A stretch of 64,000 nt of DNA from Balneola sp. (GTDB taxonomy: Bacteria > Bacteroidota > Rhodothermia > Balneolales > Balneolaceae), in assembly GCA_002696035.1 (NCBI GenBank), contig NZQV01000004.1:52808-116807 (forward strand). The letters are read 5' to 3'. The notes under the pieces were generated by a model. That model worked only from the letters and a program-made list of their open reading frames with translations, had not been told where the DNA came from and did not search any database. The translations under genes and the position numbers were made by a program. Below, piece after piece: positions 46,611-55,751 of this stretch; position 1 is the first letter of the stretch; the number at the start of each line of letters is the position of its first letter.

Positions 46611-47425
46611 TCATGGTTTTTTGCTGGCTACATACTTCAGAGAGTTCCGGATCTGATGCACCACGCAGCTCTGCACTTCGGTCTTCGTGTAAATACTCTC
46701 AATAGCCTCCCGAAAGCCTTTAAGGTTATCAATACAGGCAATCAGGATATCTTTGAGCCCGCGGTTGTGCAGATCGGTAAGCACACTCAGCCAAATGTTT
46801 GCCCCTTCACTCTCGGAGATATAGGTGCCCAGTACCTGCTTGTGGCCGTCGGGATTGATGCCTAAAATATTGTAGAGGGCTTTGTGCTCCACGCGACCCT
46901 CACTGCGGACTTTGTAGTGCATCGCATCCAGCCATACAATGCAATACACGGGCTCTAGTGGGCGCCCCTGCCAGGCTTTAACCTCGGGGATGATGCGGTC
47001 GGTAATCTGCGAAAGCACCGTATGGGAAATATCGGTGTCGTACATTTCCTTAATATGAGCGCTAATGTCGCGCAAGCTCATGCCCAACCCGTAAAGGCCA
47101 ATAATTTTATCCGCCAGGTTATCGGCTAAGATCGTTTCCCGCTTTTTTATAATCTGTGGGGCAAAAGAGCTTTGCCGGTCTTCAGGGGTCGCTATCTGGA
47201 AGCTGCCTTCGGAGCTTTTGATAGTTTTGGAGCCTTTCCCATTGCGTTTATTGCCCTTTTCGCGCTCCACGGGATCAAGGTGAGCATCCATTTCCGCTTC
47301 TAAGGCGGCTTCTAAAAACCCCTTGAGCATCGGGAAAACGCGCCTCCTTCTCCAAATAGCGGTTTTCCACTTTTAAATTGCTCTAAGGCTTTCGCTTGTA
47401 ACTGGTCTATTTCTTGTTGTGTCAT
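46611..47425 (-). pseudogene. IS256-family transposase, frameshifted and truncated
   Basis: The N-terminus begins at 47,425 (MTQQEIDQLQAKALEQFKSG...GGAFS). One C is missing before the MLKGFLEAALEAEMDAHL segment, so the frame shifts after about 30 residues. The remainder has the mutator-type DDE segments with IVWLDAMHY (first Asp) and LIACIDNLKGF (second Asp). The frame ends at VASKKP, about 130 residues short, so the catalytic Glu is gone. It cannot be active. Bases 46,393-46,610, between the RHS operon and this relic, hold no recognised gene. Confidence 0.9.
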
Positions 47426-47503
47426 GATCGTCTAAGTTAATGGTATTCGTGGTTACTTAGACAGAGTTTGATTTACACTCCCTGCTAAAGATTTAAGTGT
47501 TGC

Positions 47504-48793
47504 TCACCCAAATTCCAATTCGAGTTGCTCCAACCCAGATAATAACTTAGAAGCCCCTGAAAATAGAGAACGATTATGCATTGCTACACCAAATGTATGA
47601 GCTGAAGAAGGATTAGTAGCAAAAACGATTCCTTTCGAAGAACCACTTACCGTAAGAAAGTTTGTCTCCATTAATTCATCAATTATTGAATAAAATTTGT
47701 CATTTGTAATCTCGTTCCCATTTTCATCTTTAGATCCAACAATCTTTTTTTCCATTTGATCTAAATAATGCACTGCTCCAATGCCGGTATCCCATAGCTC
47801 TTTTATTATTAACTCAGCTACATAATCACTTCTAAGTAGATTTGCTATGGAAGTGTAGTTCTTAGAATGAATCCTCCAATTCTGTTGGAACATTTTTTTT
47901 GATTCGTTTATTATAGTGGCAGCTGAGGCATGGTTGCCATGACCCGAAAAAAGTGCAATATTTTTTCCTAGTTTATTTAAACTTTTAGGCAACCCATCAG
48001 CAGCATAATATGTTGTTTTTTTACACTCAGCAGTCCTCTCAATTTCACTCTTAAACTTTGAGTTTGTTGGGTTTCTCATACCTAAGCGATTAAATCCTTC
48101 AACCAAAAAATGCCATGAGTAACTTTTATCTTGAAAGGCTCCTATGCTTAAATGATTAATTCGGTCCCCTAAAGAATCATTAGCATTAAGTAAGCGAGAC
48201 AAAACACCCCCTGCACCAATAAAAACCAGACGTGCATTTTTAGAGGGATAAGATTGGATTTGAATTTTCGCCACGTCTGACAGCCTTTTTAAAAGCGTAT
48301 CACTACATCTCTCAGTGTCATCTATCACTAAAGTAATATCCTTGTCTTGCAACTCTCTACACAGGTCATGCTCAGTCCAACTTTCAGCTTTCTTTAAAAG
48401 ATATTCTAAATCTTGCAATTCATCTCCTGAAGAGCCGAGACTAAAGCTTAACTTACCTTCTGGCAAACCACCACTTACACCAATTTCAAAGCCCGCATTA
48501 AAATTATTTGTATTTACAATTTTTGGGTCAACAAGCTGTTTACAAAAGTCTGTCCAAGTTAGCTCCCCAGTTAATTGTATCATGGCATGTTTAATATTTT
48601 CTCTATACAGATTCGTAATAACCAATGAAGACTTTCCTGAACCAGTTGGCCCATCAATACAAATATGATCCTCTTGTGATAGATAGTTTCTTAACGCTTT
48701 TTGCTCCTCCCTTTCAATCCAGAAAGTATTTTTTGTATCACCATTTCTTGGATATGTTGTGAATACGCTTTTTACCTTATCATTCCAATTCAT
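47504..48793 (-). CDS. P-loop ATPase (AAA/STAND-like), candidate defence protein
   Basis: The protein has 429 residues. Walker A is GPTGSGKSS at 48-56, and Walker B with two acidic residues is LVIDDTERC at 155-163. Arginine-bearing helices follow (RLVFIGAGGV, near 187). The C-terminal 200 residues are helical, of the winged-helix or sensor type found in STAND or ORC/Cdc6-like ATPases. No membrane segment. It starts 10 bases after the stop of the metalloprotease gene, so both form one transcript. I do not recognise a named family. Function in phage or plasmid defence is inferred from context only. Confidence 0.75.
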   Translation of the reverse strand: MNWNDKVKSVFTTYPRNGDTKNTFWIEREEQKALRNYLSQEDHICIDGPTGSGKSSLVITNLYRENIKHAMIQLTGELTWTDFCKQLVDPKIVNTNNFNAGFEIGVSGGLPEGKLSFSLGSSGDELQDLEYLLKKAESWTEHDLCRELQDKDITLVIDDTERCSDTLLKRLSDVAKIQIQSYPSKNARLVFIGAGGVLSRLLNANDSLGDRINHLSIGAFQDKSYSWHFLVEGFNRLGMRNPTNSKFKSEIERTAECKKTTYYAADGLPKSLNKLGKNIALFSGHGNHASAATIINESKKMFQQNWRIHSKNYTSIANLLRSDYVAELIIKELWDTGIGAVHYLDQMEKKIVGSKDENGNEITNDKFYSIIDELMETNFLTVSGSSKGIVFATNPSSAHTFGVAMHNRSLFSGASKLLSGLEQLELEFG

Positions 48794-48803
48794 ATCAAAG
48801 ACT

Positions 48804-50456
48804 TTACGATTTAGTTTTCATTAGTATTTCAAAATTATCCGGAAATTCACCATAAATATTTTCAAACACCTTATCGGCGCTTTCCTTTAGCTCAGTTTCC
48901 TTCTTTTTTTCTGTGAGCCACGTATAATCATATTTAAAATCACCCTCCCCAATTATCCATTGACGCGTTAAATCATACATTATATTCCATGCATAAAATG
49001 CATTAAATGTTTTATGAATATTTTCCTTAATTGCATTTGGGAATTCTCTTGGATAAATACCCTTATCTCCTTTTCTATCCATAAATAGAGAGAGGTGCCT
49101 CATCCATATGTTTTGATGATTTTCTGTTGTCTTATCTCCTACTTTCCAGTAACCCGGCCAGCAAAAAAACTCAGGGAATTCGACTTTATCCTGAGTATAT
49201 CTTAAAAACTTTGCAAGAATTACCCTTATCGGCTGGTTAATATTTTGATATGTAAAATTTTCTTCTTCCTTGAGAAGTGCTTGTAATTCTTCTGAGTTTT
49301 TAATCCATTCTAGAACTTTACTGCACGTTTCATTCGGAGTATAAGTATCAATGGCTTTGCATAAAATACCTGAAACACTCTCATATTCTTTTTTTGAATA
49401 CTCAACTATCATTTCTCCTAACTCGGGACTCTTTTTTATTGCTAAACATATATTTGTAAACCTGAATCCCGGATCTACTGAAGTAATAAATGAATCGCAA
49501 TCCTCTAAGTTGAAAGGAAATCCTTCTCCGGGATTTATTGCTAAATCACAAACCAATAAGAATAAACCTACTTTAGGGTCGTGAATACTTTGGGGTAAAT
49601 CGAGTTCTGTGATATCCAAAAAAATCTGAAACGCTTTAAAGTATATCCCGTCTAACTTGCCAACCTTAGCAAAGTCCATCCAATCATATTTCTTTCCAAA
49701 AGCATAGTGTAAAAACTGTAATTGACTAAATCTGGCTTGTCCTTCCAAAACTTCTTTCAATCCCAACGGCGGAACTACGATCTCAGAACCATAATAATAC
49801 CCTCGAACTTTTTTCTCTTTTAGTTTGTCGATTTCATCTAACCAATCATCGGGTTTGGGGAAATGATTGAATCTACGGTCAAAAACCTCAGCTAATACTT
49901 GAATAGAATAGGTATACCCTGTAAAGTAACTATGCCCTACAGACTCGAAATAGCCCGAATCATAAACTGACTTAGCTGTTTTAGGATTCGTAACTAATGA
50001 TCTGAAGTATTCAATATCAAAGTAATTATTCAATATGATATTAATATGGTGAAACTCATCATCTGTAGGATGAAATTCAGTAGCATTAATCTTGTTATAG
50101 ATATCAATAGATTTCTTCGCCCCACTTATTTTGAGGTATTCTCTTAAATGCACAACATTACTATGAGTCTGAGCAGGATAACTAAGACTCATAATTAAGC
50201 CTATAGTTGAACCTATATGCTGCCACCAGTGAATAGTCTCGTGTAGATAAGTTGAATATGATTGTATATCCTGCTCTGAAAGCTCACTGAATTCCTCTTT
50301 TGTAATTTTGTCTAAGCTATCATGATTTACTGGTGATAATCTAACCACGAACCTTTGAGAGTTATATAACCCATGAGCATTTAAGCAATCTTGAAACTCA
50401 TCGCTATATTCATAACTTAGCTCATCACTTTTTAACAACTCTTTATCCAAGCTCAT
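48804..50456 (-). CDS. Putative zinc metalloprotease (HExxH), candidate defence protein
   Basis: The protein has 550 residues, soluble, with no signal peptide. The zinc motif HETIH is at 72-76 in YLHETIHWWQH. The likely third ligand is in KEVLEGQARF near 234-243, a gluzincin-like spacing. The rest is largely helical and not recognised. The gene is divergent from the gene at 50,557 and co-directional with the P-loop ATPase. A protease controlled by an ATPase sensor is a common defence design, which is the basis for the inference. The fold name cannot be given. Confidence 0.72.
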   Translation of the reverse strand: MSLDKELLKSDELSYEYSDEFQDCLNAHGLYNSQRFVVRLSPVNHDSLDKITKEEFSELSEQDIQSYSTYLHETIHWWQHIGSTIGLIMSLSYPAQTHSNVVHLREYLKISGAKKSIDIYNKINATEFHPTDDEFHHINIILNNYFDIEYFRSLVTNPKTAKSVYDSGYFESVGHSYFTGYTYSIQVLAEVFDRRFNHFPKPDDWLDEIDKLKEKKVRGYYYGSEIVVPPLGLKEVLEGQARFSQLQFLHYAFGKKYDWMDFAKVGKLDGIYFKAFQIFLDITELDLPQSIHDPKVGLFLLVCDLAINPGEGFPFNLEDCDSFITSVDPGFRFTNICLAIKKSPELGEMIVEYSKKEYESVSGILCKAIDTYTPNETCSKVLEWIKNSEELQALLKEEENFTYQNINQPIRVILAKFLRYTQDKVEFPEFFCWPGYWKVGDKTTENHQNIWMRHLSLFMDRKGDKGIYPREFPNAIKENIHKTFNAFYAWNIMYDLTRQWIIGEGDFKYDYTWLTEKKKETELKESADKVFENIYGEFPDNFEILMKTKS

Positions 50457-50556
50457 TTTCTAAATATTTTTGATGCAAAACAAAATACGTTGAGTATAAT
50501 GTTTATAATTAGAATATTTCAATACAAATCAAAGCATAAATAAAAGTAGAGAACTC

Positions 50557-51450
50557 ATGAGTATGCTCACCTCAAAAAGCAAAACTATAGCCAAGTTTAA
50601 CGTAGAGAAGCTATTTGGAAATACTGGAATAGGAATCAACAGACTTTACTTTCACACCCGATATACTGTTCATTCAAATGATGAGGAAAATTATATACTA
50701 AATAATTTTACAGCTAACATTTCGGTTAAAGCAAATTCAGGCAATAAAGTGTTTTTAGGCGTTGGAATACCAGAGCAACCATTTTCATTCAGAAACTCTT
50801 CCAAATATGATAACGAAGGAATTTCAAACTTTTTCCTAAATCTTTCTAACAAACAGATTGAGGAATTAGAAGAATTAAGAAAGGGGTCAGAGCTGGAATT
50901 CAACATACTAATTTCCTGTGATTCTTTAGAACTTAAAGAGTCTTCATTACCTATTCCTTCAGTAAAAAAGGTCGAAACCATAAAAAGAGTTAGCCAATCT
51001 GAATGGCTCGAATGTTTAGATCAAATGGGGTATGGGAGGTATACTTTATTTGAAATACCAGTAATTGAAAAACTGGATAAAGAAAATGAAGGTGATATTT
51101 CAAATGACATTAATAAAGCAAGAGAATTATTCCAGAAGGGATACTATGAAGAAGCAATTACAACATGTCGAATTGCTTTAGATGAATTAGAAAATATTTT
51201 AGAAGACAGAGAAGAACTGACCAAAGCTATAAATTCTTCAAAGGATGGCAATAATAGGAAGGAGATGGAAAAGCTTGAAAGATTTTATTACATAAGATAC
51301 TCTATCAGGCATGCAACTCATTTAGCACCCCACCCAAATAAAAGGGATGAAGAAAGAACCCCATTTAACAGACATGAGGCGCAATATATCTTAGCATTAA
51401 CAGCTTCTACTATTTCTCTTTTCTTAAAATCATTCAACAATGAACAATAA
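50557..51450 (+). CDS. Unrecognised protein with C-terminal HEPN-like helices
   Basis: The protein has 297 residues. The N-terminal 165 residues look beta-rich and are unknown. The C-terminal part (NKARELFQKGYYEEAITTCRIALDELENIL and RYSIRHATHLAPHP) is helical and resembles HEPN-type domains, with an R-x(4)-H stretch at RYSIRHATH. It is divergent from the metalloprotease gene, separated by 100 bases, so a shared regulatory region is likely. It may belong to the same system. Confidence 0.6.
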   Translation: MSMLTSKSKTIAKFNVEKLFGNTGIGINRLYFHTRYTVHSNDEENYILNNFTANISVKANSGNKVFLGVGIPEQPFSFRNSSKYDNEGISNFFLNLSNKQIEELEELRKGSELEFNILISCDSLELKESSLPIPSVKKVETIKRVSQSEWLECLDQMGYGRYTLFEIPVIEKLDKENEGDISNDINKARELFQKGYYEEAITTCRIALDELENILEDREELTKAINSSKDGNNRKEMEKLERFYYIRYSIRHATHLAPHPNKRDEERTPFNRHEAQYILALTASTISLFLKSFNNEQ

Positions 51451-51553
51451 ATTTATAGAAGACTGGACTGAAGAAACTCAATCAAAGCCTCAAGTTTTGA
51501 AATCAGCTGATTTTCTTATTAGACAAGAAAGATTTTGAGATTTCTTTTACAAA

Positions 51554-51612
51554 GTTAACAGATAACGTCCGATTCTCTACTTTTAGCTGGTACATAAAAT
51601 GAGAGGAGCTCA
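51554..51612 (+). mobile_element. IS3-family end remnant
   Basis: From ataacgtccgattctctact through the stop of the transposase frame to gaggagctca, this matches the end of the IS3 remnant at 17,527-17,586 on the other strand. Only the last 10-12 codons of the transposase and the terminal repeat are left. The flanking bases 51,451-51,553 and 51,613-51,672 show no gene. The two copies face outwards in opposite directions. Confidence 0.8.
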
Positions 51613-51672
51613 ATTGAACCAATTGTTTCAAAGCTATTACATCCTACGGTGTTTATTATTTACTTTCAGCAA

Positions 51673-53034
51673 ATGAATTATACCCCAAACATCATACAAG
51701 ATGAAGAAGGTTCGGCTTTAGCCTCCGTACTTATTATCGTCATCATTATTAGTCTTTTCATCGGGGTAGTACTTTCCGGGATTTATTTGCAGAACCGATT
51801 CATTCAACAAGATATTAATGAAGTCAAAGCAAGGTATGCTGCTGAAGCCGGGGTCTACACTTTCTTGAATGAGTATCCTTATCAGTCGGTTATAAATGAT
51901 ACAACATTCACATTCCGGGATCAGGATAGCACAGAGATCACTATCAGGGCCAGTGCTTATGGTGGTTTTATGAATATTCATTCTACTGCCGAAGTACAGG
52001 GAAAAAAGAAAATCATCCGCATACTTGCAGGAGTTGGGAAAAGTGATGCATTTCAAAATGCGGTTGTATTAGGGGATACCAATTCGGTACTAATGCTAAC
52101 CGGATCAACGCAACTAAAAGGAGATGCCTTAACCGGGCAGGAAGGAACCCAAACTACTGATTTCAAGGGCAGGCCTTTCAGCGGAGATATAGAAGGAGAA
52201 TTAAATCGAGAGTCCGGATATTTGTTGCCGTTGTTTGATGCAACCTTTCTTGAGCACCAAGAGGCGCATTTTAGCAACTTACTGGAAAACGGGCAATTAC
52301 GGACTTTTCTAAGTAATTACGACGGGATGGCAGAAGTGAATGCAGAACCCAAAGACACGCTTTTTTTTGAGGAAAGTATCTCCTGGTCTTCCGGGGATTC
52401 TATATCCTTTCCCAGGGATCTTACGATCGTTATAAACGGGAATGCAATCATAAATGGGAATTATCACTTTGGAGTATTCACAAAGCTCATTGTGAGGGAT
52501 ACGTTAATGGCCGGAGGGAATATTTCAGGAGAAAACATGCTGATATATGCAGGAAAATCACTTCAAATCGGAGGGGGAGCCGAATTAAGCACCCAGGCCA
52601 TTTCCGGGAATGATATTATCATACGAGACCAGGCCTATTTAAGATATCCTAGTATGCTGTATACCAGCCAGGAGTTTGCAGCAGAACGCCAGGAGATCAT
52701 TATTGATATCAGGGATCAGGCCATGGTTGATGGAACGATTATATATCCTGTTCAATCCAGTAATTTTACTTCGGGCTTATTTCGGGTACGGGTGGCAGAT
52801 CAGGCGGTGGTACGGGGAGGAATTTATACTCTTGGTCAAACAGAACTTGAAGGGAAAGTATTAGGTAGTGTTCTGACACATCAGTTTTATTTTTACGAAT
52901 CTCCCTCATCTTATATAAATTGGCTGAAAGATGCGGAAATTGATTTGTCGGGCCGCCCGGAAAATTATGTGATTCCACTGGGGTTTTCTGAACATCCTGA
53001 GTATCAAATTTTAGATTGGTTTGAGGTCGAATGA
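51673..53034 (+). CDS. Large pseudopilin-like protein (PilX/GspK-like), beta-rich
   Basis: The protein has 453 residues. A prepilin-type N-terminal segment (EEGSALASVLIIVIIISLFIG) contains a cleavage-site glycine, but E5 is replaced by Ala-type residues, as in some PilX/GspK proteins. A long region with repeating short strands (GNAIINGNYHFGVF, GGGAELSTQAISGND, DQAMVDGTII) suggests a beta-helix. The start ATG at 51,673 was chosen over an upstream GTG. It begins the right half of the secretion locus and overlaps the next gene by 4 bases. Confidence 0.75.
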   Translation: MNYTPNIIQDEEGSALASVLIIVIIISLFIGVVLSGIYLQNRFIQQDINEVKARYAAEAGVYTFLNEYPYQSVINDTTFTFRDQDSTEITIRASAYGGFMNIHSTAEVQGKKKIIRILAGVGKSDAFQNAVVLGDTNSVLMLTGSTQLKGDALTGQEGTQTTDFKGRPFSGDIEGELNRESGYLLPLFDATFLEHQEAHFSNLLENGQLRTFLSNYDGMAEVNAEPKDTLFFEESISWSSGDSISFPRDLTIVINGNAIINGNYHFGVFTKLIVRDTLMAGGNISGENMLIYAGKSLQIGGGAELSTQAISGNDIIIRDQAYLRYPSMLYTSQEFAAERQEIIIDIRDQAMVDGTIIYPVQSSNFTSGLFRVRVADQAVVRGGIYTLGQTELEGKVLGSVLTHQFYFYESPSSYINWLKDAEIDLSGRPENYVIPLGFSEHPEYQILDWFEVE

Positions 53035-53381
53035 TTAACGAAGAACACGGATATAGTTTATTGGAGACACTGGTGGCATTAGCGATTCTTTTGGCCGTTT
53101 TGGTCCCGGCTGCTGTGTTTTTAGGGGTTGCCGGAGGAAATACTCTTGCCAAAGATAAAATCACTTCTTTCAATTTGGCTAAAAATGCGATGGAAGAGGC
53201 GTTAATTGCCCGGAAAGATTCTTCTTTCATTTCTTTAAAGAACTCAAAATGGTGGGTAAAAACCTCTATATCAAAAGAAGATGAGCATTTATATTCTATT
53301 GTAGTAGCTGTATTCAAAGAGGATACCCTGCGATCACCAAGTGTAACCTTATACACAAAACGGTTATGGTACAACGAATGA
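53031..53381 (+). CDS. Minor pseudopilin (PilV/GspI-like)
   Basis: The protein has 116 residues. The prepilin site is G-YSLLETLVALAILLAVLVP near residue 7. A short globular domain with NLAKNAMEEALIARKDSS and a C-terminal beta part follow. It shares 4 bases with the upstream gene and overlaps the next by an ATGA-type junction, which marks a tight operon. Confidence 0.85.
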   Translation: MINEEHGYSLLETLVALAILLAVLVPAAVFLGVAGGNTLAKDKITSFNLAKNAMEEALIARKDSSFISLKNSKWWVKTSISKEDEHLYSIVVAVFKEDTLRSPSVTLYTKRLWYNE

Positions 53382-53851
53382 ATCATAATGAAGAAGGATT
53401 TACATTGGTGGAAGTATTAATGGCCATGGCAATCCTTGCTATAGTTATCAGCCTTGTGTCGGTATCTTTTGTGTTTGTGAGTGGTAGAATGTCAGCCTGG
53501 AATGAACAGATTTCATTCTATAATGATTTTCAGATATTAAGTGATCAGTTACATAATGATTTGTTTAGGGCAGAAGCTATTTCTTATACCGATTCGACAC
53601 TGCTTGTTAACTTTGAGGAAAAGCAGAACAGAGGGTATTCCTGGAATAATGGAAATCTAAAGATTAATAACTCATCTATTTTTCTCCCTCAAGATAGCGT
53701 GAATATTTCTATTATGGAGAGGGTTGAGGATGAGCAAAATGTGGTGAACTACACCCTGTTTTTTAGAAGAGAGGCTCGAAGCATGGTGGATTCGGCAACA
53801 ATTAAAATAAGAAAGCCCATTTTATGGGAGTCAGTGAACATCGAACGCTAA
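53378..53851 (+). CDS. Minor pseudopilin (PilW/GspJ-like)
   Basis: The protein has 157 residues from the ATG at 53,378, which overlaps the preceding stop by four bases. The prepilin site is G-FTLVEVLMAMAILAIVISLV. The globular part (SGRMSAWNEQISFYNDFQILSDQLHND) resembles GspJ/PilW. An earlier ATG at 53,366 in the same frame is possible. It precedes the GspF gene by 9 bases. Confidence 0.85.
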   Translation: MNHNEEGFTLVEVLMAMAILAIVISLVSVSFVFVSGRMSAWNEQISFYNDFQILSDQLHNDLFRAEAISYTDSTLLVNFEEKQNRGYSWNNGNLKINNSSIFLPQDSVNISIMERVEDEQNVVNYTLFFRREARSMVDSATIKIRKPILWESVNIER

Positions 53852-53860
53852 CTTGGAACC

Positions 53861-54991
53861 ATGGCAAAATATCCGGCGTCCATAGAGAAGCAACTATCCG
53901 GTAAGAACTCTGACAAGAGCATACTGAAGAGAGACATCGATATTCCCTTTATATCCAGAATTCCTGAAAAAGAACTCATAGATTTCACTAGGAATGTGGG
54001 CGTAATGCTTCGGGCCCGGCTTCCTCTTATGAAAGCTTTAAGTACGGCTGAAGCGCAGACATCCCACAAGAAGTTTAAACCTATTGTTGCTGATATTCGT
54101 AAATCGGTCAAAAAGGGAAACAGCCTGGCAAAATCGCTGGAGAAACATCCGGCTATTTTTGATGATATATACCGGCAACTGACAAAAGTTGGGGAGGTTT
54201 CAGGTACATTGGACGAGATTATGCTTCGGCTCTCTTCTTACCGGGAAAAAGCTTATAAGCTCAAACAAAGAATACGAATGGCCTTAGCCTATCCCGGAAT
54301 GATTATTGGGGTAGCTGTTGCTGCCGTTAGTTTTTTACTGATTTTTGTAGTTCCAACGTTTGTAGATATGTACCGGGATTTTCAGGCAGAATTACCAGCT
54401 CCTACAAAAATCATTCTTGCAGCAAGTAATTTTCTGACTAATTACAGTATAGTTATTTTAGCAGGTATAGTTCTAATAGTTGTAGGCATTAATTACGGCT
54501 TAAAAACAACGAAGGGTCGCACGTTTTTGGACCGTTTGCTCTTTCAAGTCCCTTACTTCGGCCAGCTCTACACTAAAAGTTTAGTCAGTCAGTTCACAAA
54601 AACGTTGGCAACGTTACTACACAGTGGAATTACCCTATCAGATGCATTAAATATTCTAAAAGAATCATCCAATAATCTGATTCTACAAAAGGAAGTTAGC
54701 CTAATGTCGTCTTCCATTCGAAAAGGAAAAAGCTTTAAACAGTCATTAACGGATAGCGTCATTTTTCCTGAAATGGTCATTCAAATGATCAATGTGGGAG
54801 AAGAAACCGCAAACCTCGATGAAATGCTTTCTCAGGTGGCAGATCTTTACGAAGAGGAAACGGATATTATGGTGGAGGGACTTACCTCAGTTATCGAACC
54901 TTTCTTAATTGTTTTTATTGGACTGATAGTCGGTGCCATTATTGTGGCGTTATATCTGCCTATTTTTGAGTTGGTGAATGTGATTGGGTAG
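53861..54991 (+). CDS. GspF/PilC inner-membrane platform protein
   Basis: The protein has 376 residues. Two T2SSF domains are visible: FTRNVGVMLRARLPLMKALSTAE near 46-68, with KVGEVSGTLDEIMLRLSSYREKAYK, and FTKTLATLLHSGITLSDALNIL near 246 with VGEETANLDEMLSQVADLYEEE. Three membrane helices are at about 145-170, 195-215 and 345-370. This is the platform that the GspE-type ATPase acts on. It is the last gene of the right half; the ATPase gene is 35 kb to the left, an unusual separation. Confidence 0.94.
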   Translation: MAKYPASIEKQLSGKNSDKSILKRDIDIPFISRIPEKELIDFTRNVGVMLRARLPLMKALSTAEAQTSHKKFKPIVADIRKSVKKGNSLAKSLEKHPAIFDDIYRQLTKVGEVSGTLDEIMLRLSSYREKAYKLKQRIRMALAYPGMIIGVAVAAVSFLLIFVVPTFVDMYRDFQAELPAPTKIILAASNFLTNYSIVILAGIVLIVVGINYGLKTTKGRTFLDRLLFQVPYFGQLYTKSLVSQFTKTLATLLHSGITLSDALNILKESSNNLILQKEVSLMSSSIRKGKSFKQSLTDSVIFPEMVIQMINVGEETANLDEMLSQVADLYEEETDIMVEGLTSVIEPFLIVFIGLIVGAIIVALYLPIFELVNVIG

Positions 54992-54997
54992 TTTTTA

Positions 54998-55022
54998 AAG
55001 TAGCTATCAATAGCTTTATAAC
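54998..55022. terminator. Possible bidirectional hairpin after GspF
   Basis: A stem agctat-ca-atagct with an A/T-rich surround (tagctatcaatagctttata) lies between the convergent GspF and exported hypothetical genes. It is short; the terminator function is a guess. Confidence 0.3.
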
Positions 55023-55029
55023 TAGCTTA

Positions 55030-55671
55030 TCAATTCGGAGCTTGTTGAACCATGTCTTTGGCAGCAAATAAAGATTGTTCTCCCAAATAAAGACTTTCCA
55101 ATATTTCTAATGGTGATGGTTCTCTTTTGAGGACAGAAGCGATACCAGTAATTAATGATTGTACTCCCTTATCTGAAAGCCCAGTTACATCTACAAAACC
55201 AATAGAAGTAACTAATCCTGCAGCACTGCTAAGGTTATATATTGTTTCATCAAAACTGGAATGGTTTTCACTGTCAAAATCATAATTTAAAAGTTCTTTG
55301 CTTGCATATTTTTCAGCATTATCCCAATGGTATTTTAACCATACCTGTCGTGCATCTATAAATTCACCATTGGTAAACATTGCTTTTGTTCTGAGTTGAA
55401 CAATTATGGTTACTATTACAGAGTCAGCTTGGTATGAACGATTTAAATCGTTAAGCCAAAGAGAATAATCTTCACCAGTTTCTAATTCTCTAGCCCATCC
55501 GGATTTTGAAATTGCAGAAAGCAAGCCCTGCTTATAATTTTGCAGGTCTTGTTTTTCTGACATTTGAGTTTTCACATCAAAAGTGATTTGAGCATATGTG
55601 TTTGTAAGACCTATTAAAAGAAATAATACAGTGATGATTAAAATAAAGTATCTCATAAAGTTATTTTGCAT
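55030..55671 (-). CDS. Exported hypothetical protein
   Basis: The protein has 213 residues. A signal peptide (MRYFILIITVLFLLIGLTNTYAQ) would start at 55,656; the ATG at 55,671 gives five more residues. The mature part has a DUF-like layout with WLNDLNRSYQADSVIVTIIVQLR and GLSDKGVQSLITGIASVL, but is not recognised. It stands alone between GspF and the ubiquitin-like operon. Confidence 0.6.
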   Translation of the reverse strand: MQNNFMRYFILIITVLFLLIGLTNTYAQITFDVKTQMSEKQDLQNYKQGLLSAISKSGWARELETGEDYSLWLNDLNRSYQADSVIVTIIVQLRTKAMFTNGEFIDARQVWLKYHWDNAEKYASKELLNYDFDSENHSSFDETIYNLSSAAGLVTSIGFVDVTGLSDKGVQSLITGIASVLKREPSPLEILESLYLGEQSLFAAKDMVQQAPN

Positions 55672-55751
55672 GCCGAAGAAATTTGTTAATTCAGACTCAA
55701 TATAAAAGAGTATTCATTGACTAAAATGTTACAAATTTTTTCGAACTTTGT

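Noticed and set aside
17527..51612. An active composite transposon
   Set aside because: Neither IS copy is complete and no target duplication was seen; it is kept only as a structural observation.
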